A DNA stretch of 64,000 nucleotides from NCBI GenBank assembly GCA_030248135.1, contig JASANC010003007.1, forward strand, positions 1 to 64,000. Reading direction: 5' to 3'. Shown one piece after another: positions 1 to 9,400 of the stretch. This DNA is from Theristus sp. LFF4_11 (taxonomy: Eukaryota > Nematoda > Chromadorea > Monhysterida > Xyalidae). A program made the position numbers and the translations under genes. How positions within the stretch are numbered: position 1 is the stretch's first letter; each line of letters opens with the position of its first letter. The notes under the pieces were generated by a model. The model did no database searches. It had not been told where the DNA came from and saw nothing but the letters and a program-made list of their open reading frames with translations.

Positions 1-760
1 AGTTTACGATTTTGCTATTTTCACCCGTTCACCCTAACCTAAGTCAAGCCTTTTTGTATGTGAAGTAAGATTGAATAAAAAAATATAAAAATTAACGTTT
101 TTTTTCATTAAAAACAATCCGTTTTAAAAAGCTAATGCTTCTTTTACCCGGTTACTTTAACATAAGCCAAGCCTTTTTTCTAAAATGAAAATGAATAGAA
201 GAAACAAAAAAAGTGACGTTTATAATTTCGTTTTGCAGTCATTGCTTCTTTTTACCCGTTTACCCCAACATGACCCTAACATTTTGCAAAGTGAAAATGA
301 ATGGTAAATACCATTTCGACCCAATTAAAAAACTAACTTTTTCAAAGACGGTTTTGTTACATCTTTCGCAGTCGCTCTTCAAGTTTTGAGCAGCAACAAT
401 TGCCAGTTGCCCATCGTGCGTTACGTTGAAATTATCGCTCATAACCATGGAGTATCAATTTGAAAATGAAACATGGAGTATCAATTTCAATGAAATTTAT
501 GTACTTGTTTTGAATCCAAAGTGCAACTTGCAATGCCGATGTCGATGCGCGTTTTGCAACCCGATGTTTAAAAACAAAAAAGTTCAAACTTTTTTCACAG
601 ACGGTTTTGTTACATCTTTCCCAGTCGATCATCAAGTTTTGATCAGCCACGCTTCCATTTGCCTATGCTGCGCTAAACTGTCGCTGTTGACCAAAGAGCA
701 TCATGATGACTCCAGCTATGAAGAGCGACGTTTTGAGAAAACAATCTCAACTGGCATTAA
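1..760. repeat. Degenerate relative of the Helitron interior repeats
   Basis: Spaced copies of a motif like CCCGTTTACCCTAACC followed by AAGCCAAGCC occur near 21-50, 145-170 and 253-275. The same motif recurs every 60-120 bases inside the three Helitrons further on. No terminal hairpin or CTAG end is visible here, so this looks like an old fragment or an internal piece of a copy starting left of the window. I see no convincing gene in it. Confidence 0.45.
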
Positions 761-780
761 TAAAAAAATAGGTTAAGGAA

Positions 781-864
781 ATTGAGATGGGAGTTTTATT
801 AAGTAGCAAAAATGGGCGGGAAATTGAGATGGGAGTTTTATTAAGTAGCAAAAATGGGCGCCAA
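781..864. repeat. Two-copy 42-bp tandem duplication
   Basis: The segment starting ATTGAGATGGGAGTTTTATT at 781 is repeated almost exactly from 823. The period is 42 bases, a multiple of three, so a reading frame stays open across it, but I see no reason to call it coding. Confidence 0.8.
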
Positions 865-1124
865 TTCAAATTGGAAAAAAGTGCCACGCACAGACAGACA
901 CTTTGTAAATTTAATAATATAGATTTAGTTTTCAACATTTTTTTGACTGCAAATATAAAATGTTTAGACGCATATGTTTCGGGTCTATCACATTAGAAAA
1001 AAAGGTCTTCAAACGGCGTCAGGCTTAGAAACGGCAGTGGATTTTTGGCAAGGTCAAAATTTAACTGTATTGGCTAGCCAATGGCGTTTTATATACCCGT
1101 ACCCCAAGCTTCTCACAATTTCAG

Positions 1125-1462
1125 CGTGTTTTCTGCTCCGCAAAAGGCGTCAGCGGCAGCGGAAGCACAAAAAGAAGCAAAGTTCATCTACAGAAAGCGA
1201 TTACACATCAGCGACAACATCAGAGCTAAATTCGAGGGCAACAACAAGCACTGAGCAGACACTCACACGAACATCGTCATTATTCACTGAGACCGAGACG
1301 AAACGACGAACGCAATCACAAGATGAAAAAAACGTAGTCAGGGGAGGAGCCGCGCGAATTCCACCGAGGAAAGCTACCAATCCCCAAAATGATGTTCGAA
1401 AACCCGCAACGGTCCTAAGGGCACCACCACAAAAAAGCGTTCCGTTTATCTCATCATTGTGA
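1125..1462 (+). CDS. Orphan cytoplasmic-tail exon of a lectin-receptor-like gene (partial)
   Basis: Terminal exon of 111 codons plus TGA, after a good acceptor (CTCACAATTTCAG). It opens in the same phase and in the same way as the tail exon of gene A: CG completes a codon, then Cys and a basic run (LLRKRRQRQRKHKKK). Ser/Thr-rich sequence follows, then proline-rich PxxP stretches (RIPPRK, RAPPQK). It has a SDYTSA tyrosine site but no ITIM. A basic juxtamembrane start fits a stop-transfer sequence directly after a membrane helix. No CTLD or membrane exon is visible between 1 and 1124, so the rest of the gene probably lies left of the window or is lost. That it belongs to the gene A type rests on phase and layout, not strong sequence identity. 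A polyadenylation signal lies at 1911. Confidence 0.55.
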
Positions 1463-1910
1463 TCAAAGGCACTGGCAAAAAATGTGGCGTTCCACTGTGT
1501 TCACGCCGTACACTGGCAACTTTTCTTCAATTACAAAACACCAGATTGTTTGATTTGGTACACAGGCGCTTCTCAAGGGCACTAAAGCTGAAACATTGTC
1601 AATCGCGCAGACAAAAATTACAATTGCAAACTAATTGTTTTGAACAACAGCTGGAGTTTGAAAACGCCAGATTTTTTACAGTGTGTTTTAACAAACAAAA
1701 AAACCTGCTTTCTTGTTTTGTTACTAATCTAAAATTAACCACTAAACAAACTAATCAATGGATGATTCTCGTTTTATCATTGTTTAAAATCACTACTATT
1801 TTAAAATTCAGAAAATCAATGTGATTTGAAGTTACGTGTACTAATGTAAAACTTGACCACTAAGCAAACTGATAAACGGATGCAAGTCATAAGAATGTTT
1901 TTGTTGTTCG

Positions 1911-1916
1911 AATAAA
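1911..1916 (+). promoter_or_regulatory. Candidate polyadenylation signal AATAAA
   Basis: AATAAA lies 449 bases after the stop of the orphan tail exon on the same strand. It is position-compatible only; the hexamer is common in AT-rich DNA. Confidence 0.3.
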
Positions 1917-2032
1917 ATGTAAAAAAAACAAGCGTATAGGGGTGGTGATGATAAAAAATGTTCTGCCTGCATGTGTGGCCTGATTGGTGCTAATAAATTT
2001 GTACAGTTCATTTTTTGAAGTGGTGGCATCTA

Positions 2033-3844
2033 TCTATAATCTATTATACTAAAGAAAGAACCGGGGTTGGTTGGAAGGCCGGGCCCGTCCGGCTCCGTGG
2101 TTGGGCTTTTAAAATTACAAGCTTGGGCCAATTTTTGTTATTAAACTCATCATCAGCTGAATACTCATCCCCCATTTTCAATTGCCACCGCAACGCCAAA
2201 CCCGTCATTCCACATGACGTTAGTCATCATGATGCCTTTTGCTCAAGAGCGACAACAAACAAGCGAGACAATCGTAATAATTGCAAGGACTCCATTGTAG
2301 ACGATGGAGTGTTTTTCACAAAAAACGAGTTTTTTTGTTGCACTCGATCAAAAAGAACTGGCTTAGGTTAGGGTAAGCGGGGAAAAGAAGTAAACATTCG
2401 AAACAAAAGCGGGAGCTTTGCTACGGGTACTCAGTAAAATGTAGAAAATCGTTGCTTTTTTCATTTGTTTTTTTATCACAGAAAATGCGTCACTTACGAT
2501 AGAAAAGCTACATAGGAAGACAAAAACGACCGTTTTACACAATGGACACTCAGAAACGTGTTGCTTTTTGTTGAACTCGATCAAAAAGAACTGGCTTTGG
2601 TTAGGGTAAGCGGGGAAAAAAGTAAACATTTGAAACAAAAGCGGGAGCTTTGCTACGGGTATTCAGTAAAATGTTGCTGTTTTGTCATTTCCATTCTATC
2701 AAAAATCCTTGGCTAAGGTTAGGGTTAAAGGTAAGAGTAGTAAACATACCACACAAAAGTGGCCGTTTTGCAGCGAATATTTAAAAAAGTTTTGCATTTT
2801 TTGTCATTTAAACTTTAAAAGGCTTGGCTTAGGTTAGAGTAAGCGGGAAAAAGAAGCAACTTATCAAAACGAAAGTTGGCGTTTTGCAACAATTGTTCAG
2901 AAGTGTTGCCTTTTTGACATTTACACTCTAAAAGGCTTGGCTTAGGTAAGGGTAAGCGGGTAAAAAACCATTACCAAGTCAAAAGCGGGCGTTTTCCAAT
3001 GGGTATTTAGAAAAGCGTTGCCTATTCAGAAATGACAGCTGACTGAAGCAGATTGTTTTTCTTAAACCTGTAATTTAAACTGAAACAAAAACTTAAACCG
3101 GTATCAGTTAATTGTTGCTAATCAAACGACATTGTTTTTCAAAATTTTTTGAACAGGAATGGCGATTGAACAACATGTGACGACATTGAAAAGCTAACCA
3201 AACAAGATTTATTTTTGAAACTTTGAGCGTGAATGGCTGTTAATTGTTGCTCATCAAAGGAGATTGTTTTTTTTTGATACTTTAAACGGGAAGGACAGTG
3301 GAATGCAACTGATTAGCGAAGAATGAAAGGACAAATAAGCGACATTGAAAAGCTAATATTTTGATATTTTAATAGGGAATGGCAGTTGTTTGTTGCTGAT
3401 TAAAAAAGATTGTTTTTTTATATTTTGAATGGCAGTGCAGTTATGATTGTTAGATATCTGTTATTTCTTATGTGTCGCTTTGATTGATGCTGAAACAGCG
3501 AAAACCAAACCACACAGTAATCAGTGTTATGGTGAGTAAATCAGGTTACGATTGAATCGACAGCAATAAAATCAGCAAAAGCATGTTGCTTCACAAAAAA
3601 CACGGCTTAAACAACAAAAAATGCTGTGATTTTCAAAAAAGTAGAAGCATCGACGGATACGTTTGCTTTAAAAGTGAGCGATCATTTCTATGGTAAATCA
3701 ACAACAGTCGGTTAAAGCAGCTCAAAATAAAATGCAATGCATTTTGAGTCCGCGTCGTGGGCAAGGTCAAAAGGGAAAACCAACTCAAAAATAATAGTTG
3801 TATTTAATAGCTGACCGTGCCGTAGGCACGGGTCAATTTGCTAG
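2033..3844 (+). mobile_element. Non-autonomous Helitron, copy 1
   Basis: The 5' end is TC after a host A (TCTATAATCTATTATACTAA). The 3' end has the hairpin CGTGCCGTAGGCACG at 3816-3830, then GGTCAATTTG and the terminal CTAG at 3841-3844 before a host T. TC...hairpin...CTRR inserted between A and T is the Helitron signature. The interior is a run of diverged repeats of a motif like GGCTTAGGTTAGGGTAAGCG with no long ORF, so it would depend on a Rep/helicase supplied elsewhere. It is close to the copy at 56043-58246, which helps fix the ends. The exact 5' base may be 2033 or 2040. Confidence 0.85.
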
Positions 3845-3900
3845 TTGAATAACAATAACATTGTGAGAAAATTATCAAGTCAAAAGCAAGCACCAGCAAG

Positions 3901-4033
3901 TAACTCTATAACATATCCAACTAGCTGAGTGGTTGGTGGTCACGTGATGCACGGATTTTATGTAAAACTAAACTCTGCCTCCACAGCAACTGCATGATGA
4001 ACCAATCACCAAGTTGGATATGTTATAGAGTTA
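3901..4033. mobile_element. Hairpin MITE between two Helitron ends
   Basis: A palindromic element: TAACTCTATAACATATCCAA on the left is mirrored on the right at about 4013-4033. The inner arms GGTTGGTGGTCACGTGATG and CCAATCACC, with a core like CTCTGCCTCCACAGCAA, are shared with the hairpins at 25729, 39939 and 55417. It occupies the gap between the 3' ends of two oppositely oriented Helitrons. Confidence 0.7.
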
Positions 4034-4041
4034 GACACTCA

Positions 4042-5995
4042 CTAGCAAATTGACCCGTGCCTACGGCACGGTTAGCTGATAAATACAACTATTATTTTTG
4101 AGTTGGTTTTCCCTTTTGACCTTGCCCACGACGCGGACTCAAAATGCATTGCATTTTGATTTTGAGCTGCTTTAACCGACTGTTGTTGATTTACCAATGA
4201 AATGATCGCTCACTTTTAAAGCAATCGTATCCGTCGATGCTTCTACTTTTTTGAAAATCACAGCATTTTTTGTTGTTTAAGCCGTGTTTTTTGTCAAGCA
4301 ACATGCTTTTGCTGATTTTATTGCTGTCGATTCAATCGTAACCTGATTTACTCACCATAACACTGATTACTGTGTGGTTTGGTTTTCGCTGTTTCAGCAT
4401 CAATCAAAGCGACACATAAGAAATAACAAATCTCTAACAATCATAACTGCACTGTCATTCAAAATATGAAAAACAATCTTTTTTTTAATCAGCAACAAAC
4501 ACTGCCATTCCCTATTAAAGTATCAAAATCAATTCTCGCAGTTTTTCAATGTCGCTTATTTGTCCGTTCATTCTTTGCTAATCAGTTGCAGCTCTTTGAT
4601 CTCCTTTGATCAGCAACAATTAACAGCCATTCCAGCTCAAAGTTTCAAAAATAAATCTTGTTTGGTTAGCTTTTCAATGTCGTCACATGTTGTTCAATCG
4701 CCATTCCTGTTCAAAAAACAATGTCGTTTGATTAGCAACAATTAACTGATACCGGTTTAAGTTTTTGTTTCAGTTTAAGATACAGGTTTAAGAAAAGCAA
4801 TCTGCTTCAGTCAGCTGTCATTTCTGAATAGGCAACACTTTTCTAAATACCCATTGGAAAGCGCCCGCTTTTGACTTGGTAATGGTTTTTTACCCGCTTA
4901 TCCTAACCTAAGCCAGGCCTTTTAGAGTGTAAATGTCAAAAAGGCAACACTTCTGAACAATTGTTGCAAAAAGCCAATTTTCGTCTTGATAAGTTGCTTC
5001 TTTTTCCCGCTTACTGTAACTTAAGCTAAGCCTTTTAAAGTTTAAATAACAAAAAATGCAAAACTTTTCTGAATATTCGCTGCAAAACGGCCACTTTTGT
5101 GGTATGTTTACTACTCTTACCTTTAACCCTTACCTTAGCCAAGGATTTTTGATAGAATGGAAATGACAAAACAGCAACATTTCACTGAATACCCGTAGCA
5201 AAGCTCACCTAAGCCAAGCCTTTTAAAATTTAAATGACGAAAAATGCAAAAGTTTTCTGAATATTCGCTGCAAAACGGCCACTTTTGTGTGGTATGTTTA
5301 CTACTCTTACCGTTAACCCCAACTTTAGCCAAGGATTTTTGATAGAATGGAAATGACAAAACAGCAACATTTTAGTGAATACCCGTAGCAAAGCTCCTGC
5401 TTTTGTTTCAAATGTTTACTTCTTTTCCCCGCTTACCTTAACCTAAGCCAGTTCTTTTTGATCGAGTGCAACAAAAAGCAACACGTTTCTGAGTACCCAT
5501 TGTGAAAAACGGTCGCTTTTGTTTTGTTATGTAGCTTTTCTATCCTAAGTGACGCATTTTCTATAATAAAAAAATGATGGAGAAAGCAACGATTTTCTAC
5601 ATTTTACTGAATACCGTAGCAAAGCTCCCGCTTTTGTTTCGATTGTTTACTTCTTTTCCCCGCTTACCCTAACCTAAGCCAGTTCTTTTTGATCAAATGC
5701 AAAAAAGCAACACGTTTCTGAGTACTCATTGTGTAAAACGGTCGCTTTTGTTTTGTTATGTAGCTTTTCTATCTTAAGTGACGCATTTTCTATGATAAAA
5801 AAAACAAATGAAGGAAAAAGCAACGATTTTCTAAATACTCGTTGTAAACACCGACTTTATAAAAAATCTACCTTGTGAAAAGAGCGATTAACTTGCAAGC
5901 GATTGTTTTAAAAACTCGTTTTTTGTGAAAAAAACTCCATCGCCTACAATGGAGTCCTTGCAATTCTTGTTTTCTGAATATTCGCTGCAAAACGG
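4042..5995 (-). mobile_element. Non-autonomous Helitron, copy 2, 5'-truncated
   Basis: Minus-strand copy. Its CTAG end is at 4042-4045, next to a host A (T on the element strand), and the hairpin CGTGCCTACGGCACG is at 4056-4070. The interior mirrors copy 1 as far as about 5965 (GGAGTCCTTGCAATTC). A junk junction then repeats an internal Helitron motif (TTTTCTGAATATTCGCTGC), and gene A coding sequence begins at about 5997. The element's true 5' end is missing. Confidence 0.8.
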
Positions 5996-5996
5996 C

Positions 5997-6433
5997 GCGA
6001 GTTACATCGGCAAACAGAAATTGAAAAACGACATTGGTCACATCTGCTACTATAAGACGAACGACAAAGACACTTGGACAGAGTCGCTGAAGCTGTGCGA
6101 GAAACTGAAACATGAGCCCGCCGAAGAAATCGGTCACTTGTCCTGGCTTGACGACGTCGAAACGCAGCGACTGCTTTTCATTGCACTGCGCAATTTGAAA
6201 ATTGTATGTGTTTTGTAAGAGGTTTTGTCACCCTCGTTACAGCGGTTAGCGCGGTTACCCAGGTGGTAGCGCGTCTAGACCATTGTCTATTTGCGTTCGG
6301 GGATGGAGCTCCGTCGAGGAGTGTATGTGTATTGGCACTTCATCACAGAGAAAACTCGATGGGCACCCTACTCGACGGCGTTCTGTACGCTTTTCTGGGC
6401 TTGCCCTGGCTAAAAACATTGCCTGAAATCCCC

Positions 6434-6473
<40 letters not shown>

Positions 6474-9400
6474 GCCACAAGGGCGTGCGTTCATTTGCGT
6501 CCCGTTAATTCCGGCCCACGCATTTCCGGCCCAACATTTCCGGCCCACTCATTTCCGGCTCACTCATTTCCGGCCCACCCATTACCGGCCCCGTTCATTT
6601 GCGTCCCACGCATTTCCGGCCCACTCATTTCCGGCCCACCCATTACCGGCCCAGCCCAATAATTCGCTTCCAGTGACTTCAACTACCACCCACTGCTATA
6701 TTTCATTAGGAAACTCACATTGATCAGGCGGTTACACTTTGAACTTGGGTTCGATTTTTTATTTTTTTTTCAATTTTTTTATTTTTCGATCGGATTTTTT
6801 TGTGATGCATCATTACTAAGAGATGTGCATGCCCCTGCACGATAACACAAAAAAGAAAAAATGTAAAAACTAAATTGATCATTTTCACCTTATCACAAAG
6901 GCTTGGCTTAGGATTAGGATTAGGTTTAGGATTAGGAATGATTAGGATCAGGAAACACGACCTGGTTGTGGATCAACTGATCCACATGTCCAAATTTGGT
7001 TAGAGGTGCAATTTTCATAAAAGTTTTTGCTAATTTTAAGGATTCAAATGATTGAATTTGGCTCTGTGTTCAATGCAAAATTCGAACTCAGCGCGTCAGC
7101 GCGGTTCGAAAGATCTTATTTTTGTCGACCCATGTCGTGTTGTTATTAAAATTGAAAGTGCAAAATAAATCGGAACAAAGCAATAAATAAAAAACACATC
7201 AATCAACCGATTTATCGAAGAAATTCAAACTGAAACATTTTTTCCAATGTCATGAACAAATCGGAACGAAATGAAAACTAAAACCGAAATAAAAAATTTA
7301 AATATTTTTGTTAAAAGCATGTCGGTGATCAGGGAGTACAGTTTAGAGTGCGGTTTCAGTTCATTTTTGTTGTCCGTGGCGAAATACAGCGAAGGAAGAA
7401 CTGATTATTGGACTGGGCCGGTAATGGGCGGGCCGGAAATGAGTGGGCCGGAAATGAGTGGGCCGGAAATGAGTGGGCCGGAAATGTCGGGCCTGTAATG
7501 GGTGGGACGGTAATGGTGGGCCGGTAATGGGTGGGCCGGAGATGTCGGGACGCTAATGTGTGGGCCGGAAATGCGTGGGCCGGAGTTGACCCCGCACCCA
7601 ACTAGGCATGAAAAAATTACGAACTGGACCTGTTGGGCAAAAGCAGTACTTGCGGTAATACGAAAACATTTGATTCACTCCTAAATCTGTTCTTGTACTC
7701 TTTTTAAAAACACCCTAAAAAATATCGGCGGATTTGTTGCACAGCATTATCCTTTCGCTTGGTTTCGAGACTCAATGCGTTCGCGCACGCAGGGACAGTA
7801 AAACGTTTGCGGAACATTTTTAAATTTGCGGCTTTTTCCGCATTAAGGATTCGTTTTTCTTTTGATTTATTAAATTTAAATAAATTTAAAAAGGTGGACA
7901 ACAAGGTATGATCGATATTGTATTGTTTGGTTCATTTTCTTGTCAATTACTAAGTCTATACTCAAGTTTTATGACACAAGTGGTTCAAGAGGGGCACATC
8001 ACTGATGAGGCCACCCCTCTTCTGCATATGATGTTGGCCAGGCTGAAATGCAGAGAACCATCATGCAAATTGGTTGATTAGTTGTGCAACTTTTTCCGGA
8101 GCGTGAAACTTGTATACGTACAAACTTTTCGAAACGATAATGTGGCCCACAAATTCCGACAGCGGAAGTGGTAATCGTGATTTAAAAAAAACCGTTAGTG
8201 TGTGTGTGTGTCTGTGAGTGTCTGTGTGTGTGTTTATGTGTGTCTGTGTCTGTCTGTGTCTGTCTGTGTCTGTGTGTGTCTGTCTGTGTCTGTGTGTGTT
8301 TATGTGTGTCTGTGTGTGTCTGTGTGTGTCTGTGTGTGTTTATGTGTGTCTGTGTGTGTCTGTGTGTGTCTGTGTGTGTTTATGTGTGTCCGTGTGTGTC
8401 TGTGTGTGTCTGTGTGTGTCTGTGTGTGTCTGTGTGTGTCTGTGTGTGTCTGTGTGTGTCTGTGTGTGTCTGTGTGTGTCTGTGTGTGTCTGTGTGTGTT
8501 TATGTGTGTCTGTGTGTGTCTGTGTGTGTCTGTGTGTGTCTGTGTGCGTCTGTGTGTGTCTGTGTGTGTCTGTGTGTGTCTGTGTGTGTCTGTGTGTGTC
8601 TGTGTGCGTCTGTGTGTGTCTGTGTGTGTCTGTGTGTGTCTGTGTGTGTCTGTCTGTGTCTGTGTGTCTTTATGTGTGTCTGTGTGTGTCTGTGTGTGTC
8701 TGTCTGTGTCTGTGTGTGTTTATGTGTGTCTGTGTGTGTCTGTGTGTGTCTGTGTGTGTTTCTGTGTGTCTGTGTGTGTCTGTGTGTTTATGTGTGTCTG
8801 TGTGTGTCTGTGTGTGTCTGTGTGTGTCTGTGTGTGTCTGTGTGTCTTTATGTGTCTGTGTGTGTCTGTGTGTGTGTCTGTGTGTGTGTCTGTGTGTGTC
8901 TGTGTGTGTCTGTGTGTGTCTGTGTGTGTCTGTGTGCGTCTGTGTGTGTCTGTGTGTGTCTGTGTGTGTTGTGTGTGTCTGTGTGTGTCTGTGTGTTTGT
9001 CTACAATTTTAACATCGCTGTCATTGTCGTTCATATCTTTTCCAGGTCGATTGGTGGGTTGGACTGAAACGATCGAAGATCGGTGGTAAAGTTCAGTGGT
9101 TGCGTCACTCTAGTGACAATGAAACGATAAGCGAAGAAGCGCATGTTGAAAACAATGGAGGCGCTACGTTTTGTGGACTGTGGAGTTCGAGGAAAACTGA
9201 CGGAGATGGCAATTTCAATCAGTTCACCATGACTGGCTGCGACGGGAACAAGCACGGATTATGTGCGTTGCGTATGTCATTCGTATTGAACGCGACAACA
9301 ACAACGACTAGAGAACAAATATCAGCAGAAACAACAACAGTGCAATTCCCGCACATCGAGAGAGAAATAGAACGTGTGAGTGGAAGAGTTTAAAAATGTC

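Noticed and set aside
1459..1824. ORF directly after the orphan tail exon
   Set aside because: Starts with GTG overlapping the stop, AT-rich, no splice or domain support; probably 3' UTR.
6206..6548. Poly-Asn or poly-Cys ORF
   Set aside because: Reads through the (AAC)n tail of the SINE.
6900..6955. Telomere repeat array (GGATTAGGATTAGG)
   Set aside because: Short and irregular, with only a few imperfect units; too little for a telomere or interstitial telomere.
8198..9089. Three overlapping 260-295-codon ORFs rich in Cys, Val and Ser
   Set aside because: They are translations of a TGTGTGTCTG minisatellite; all three frames are open for the same reason.
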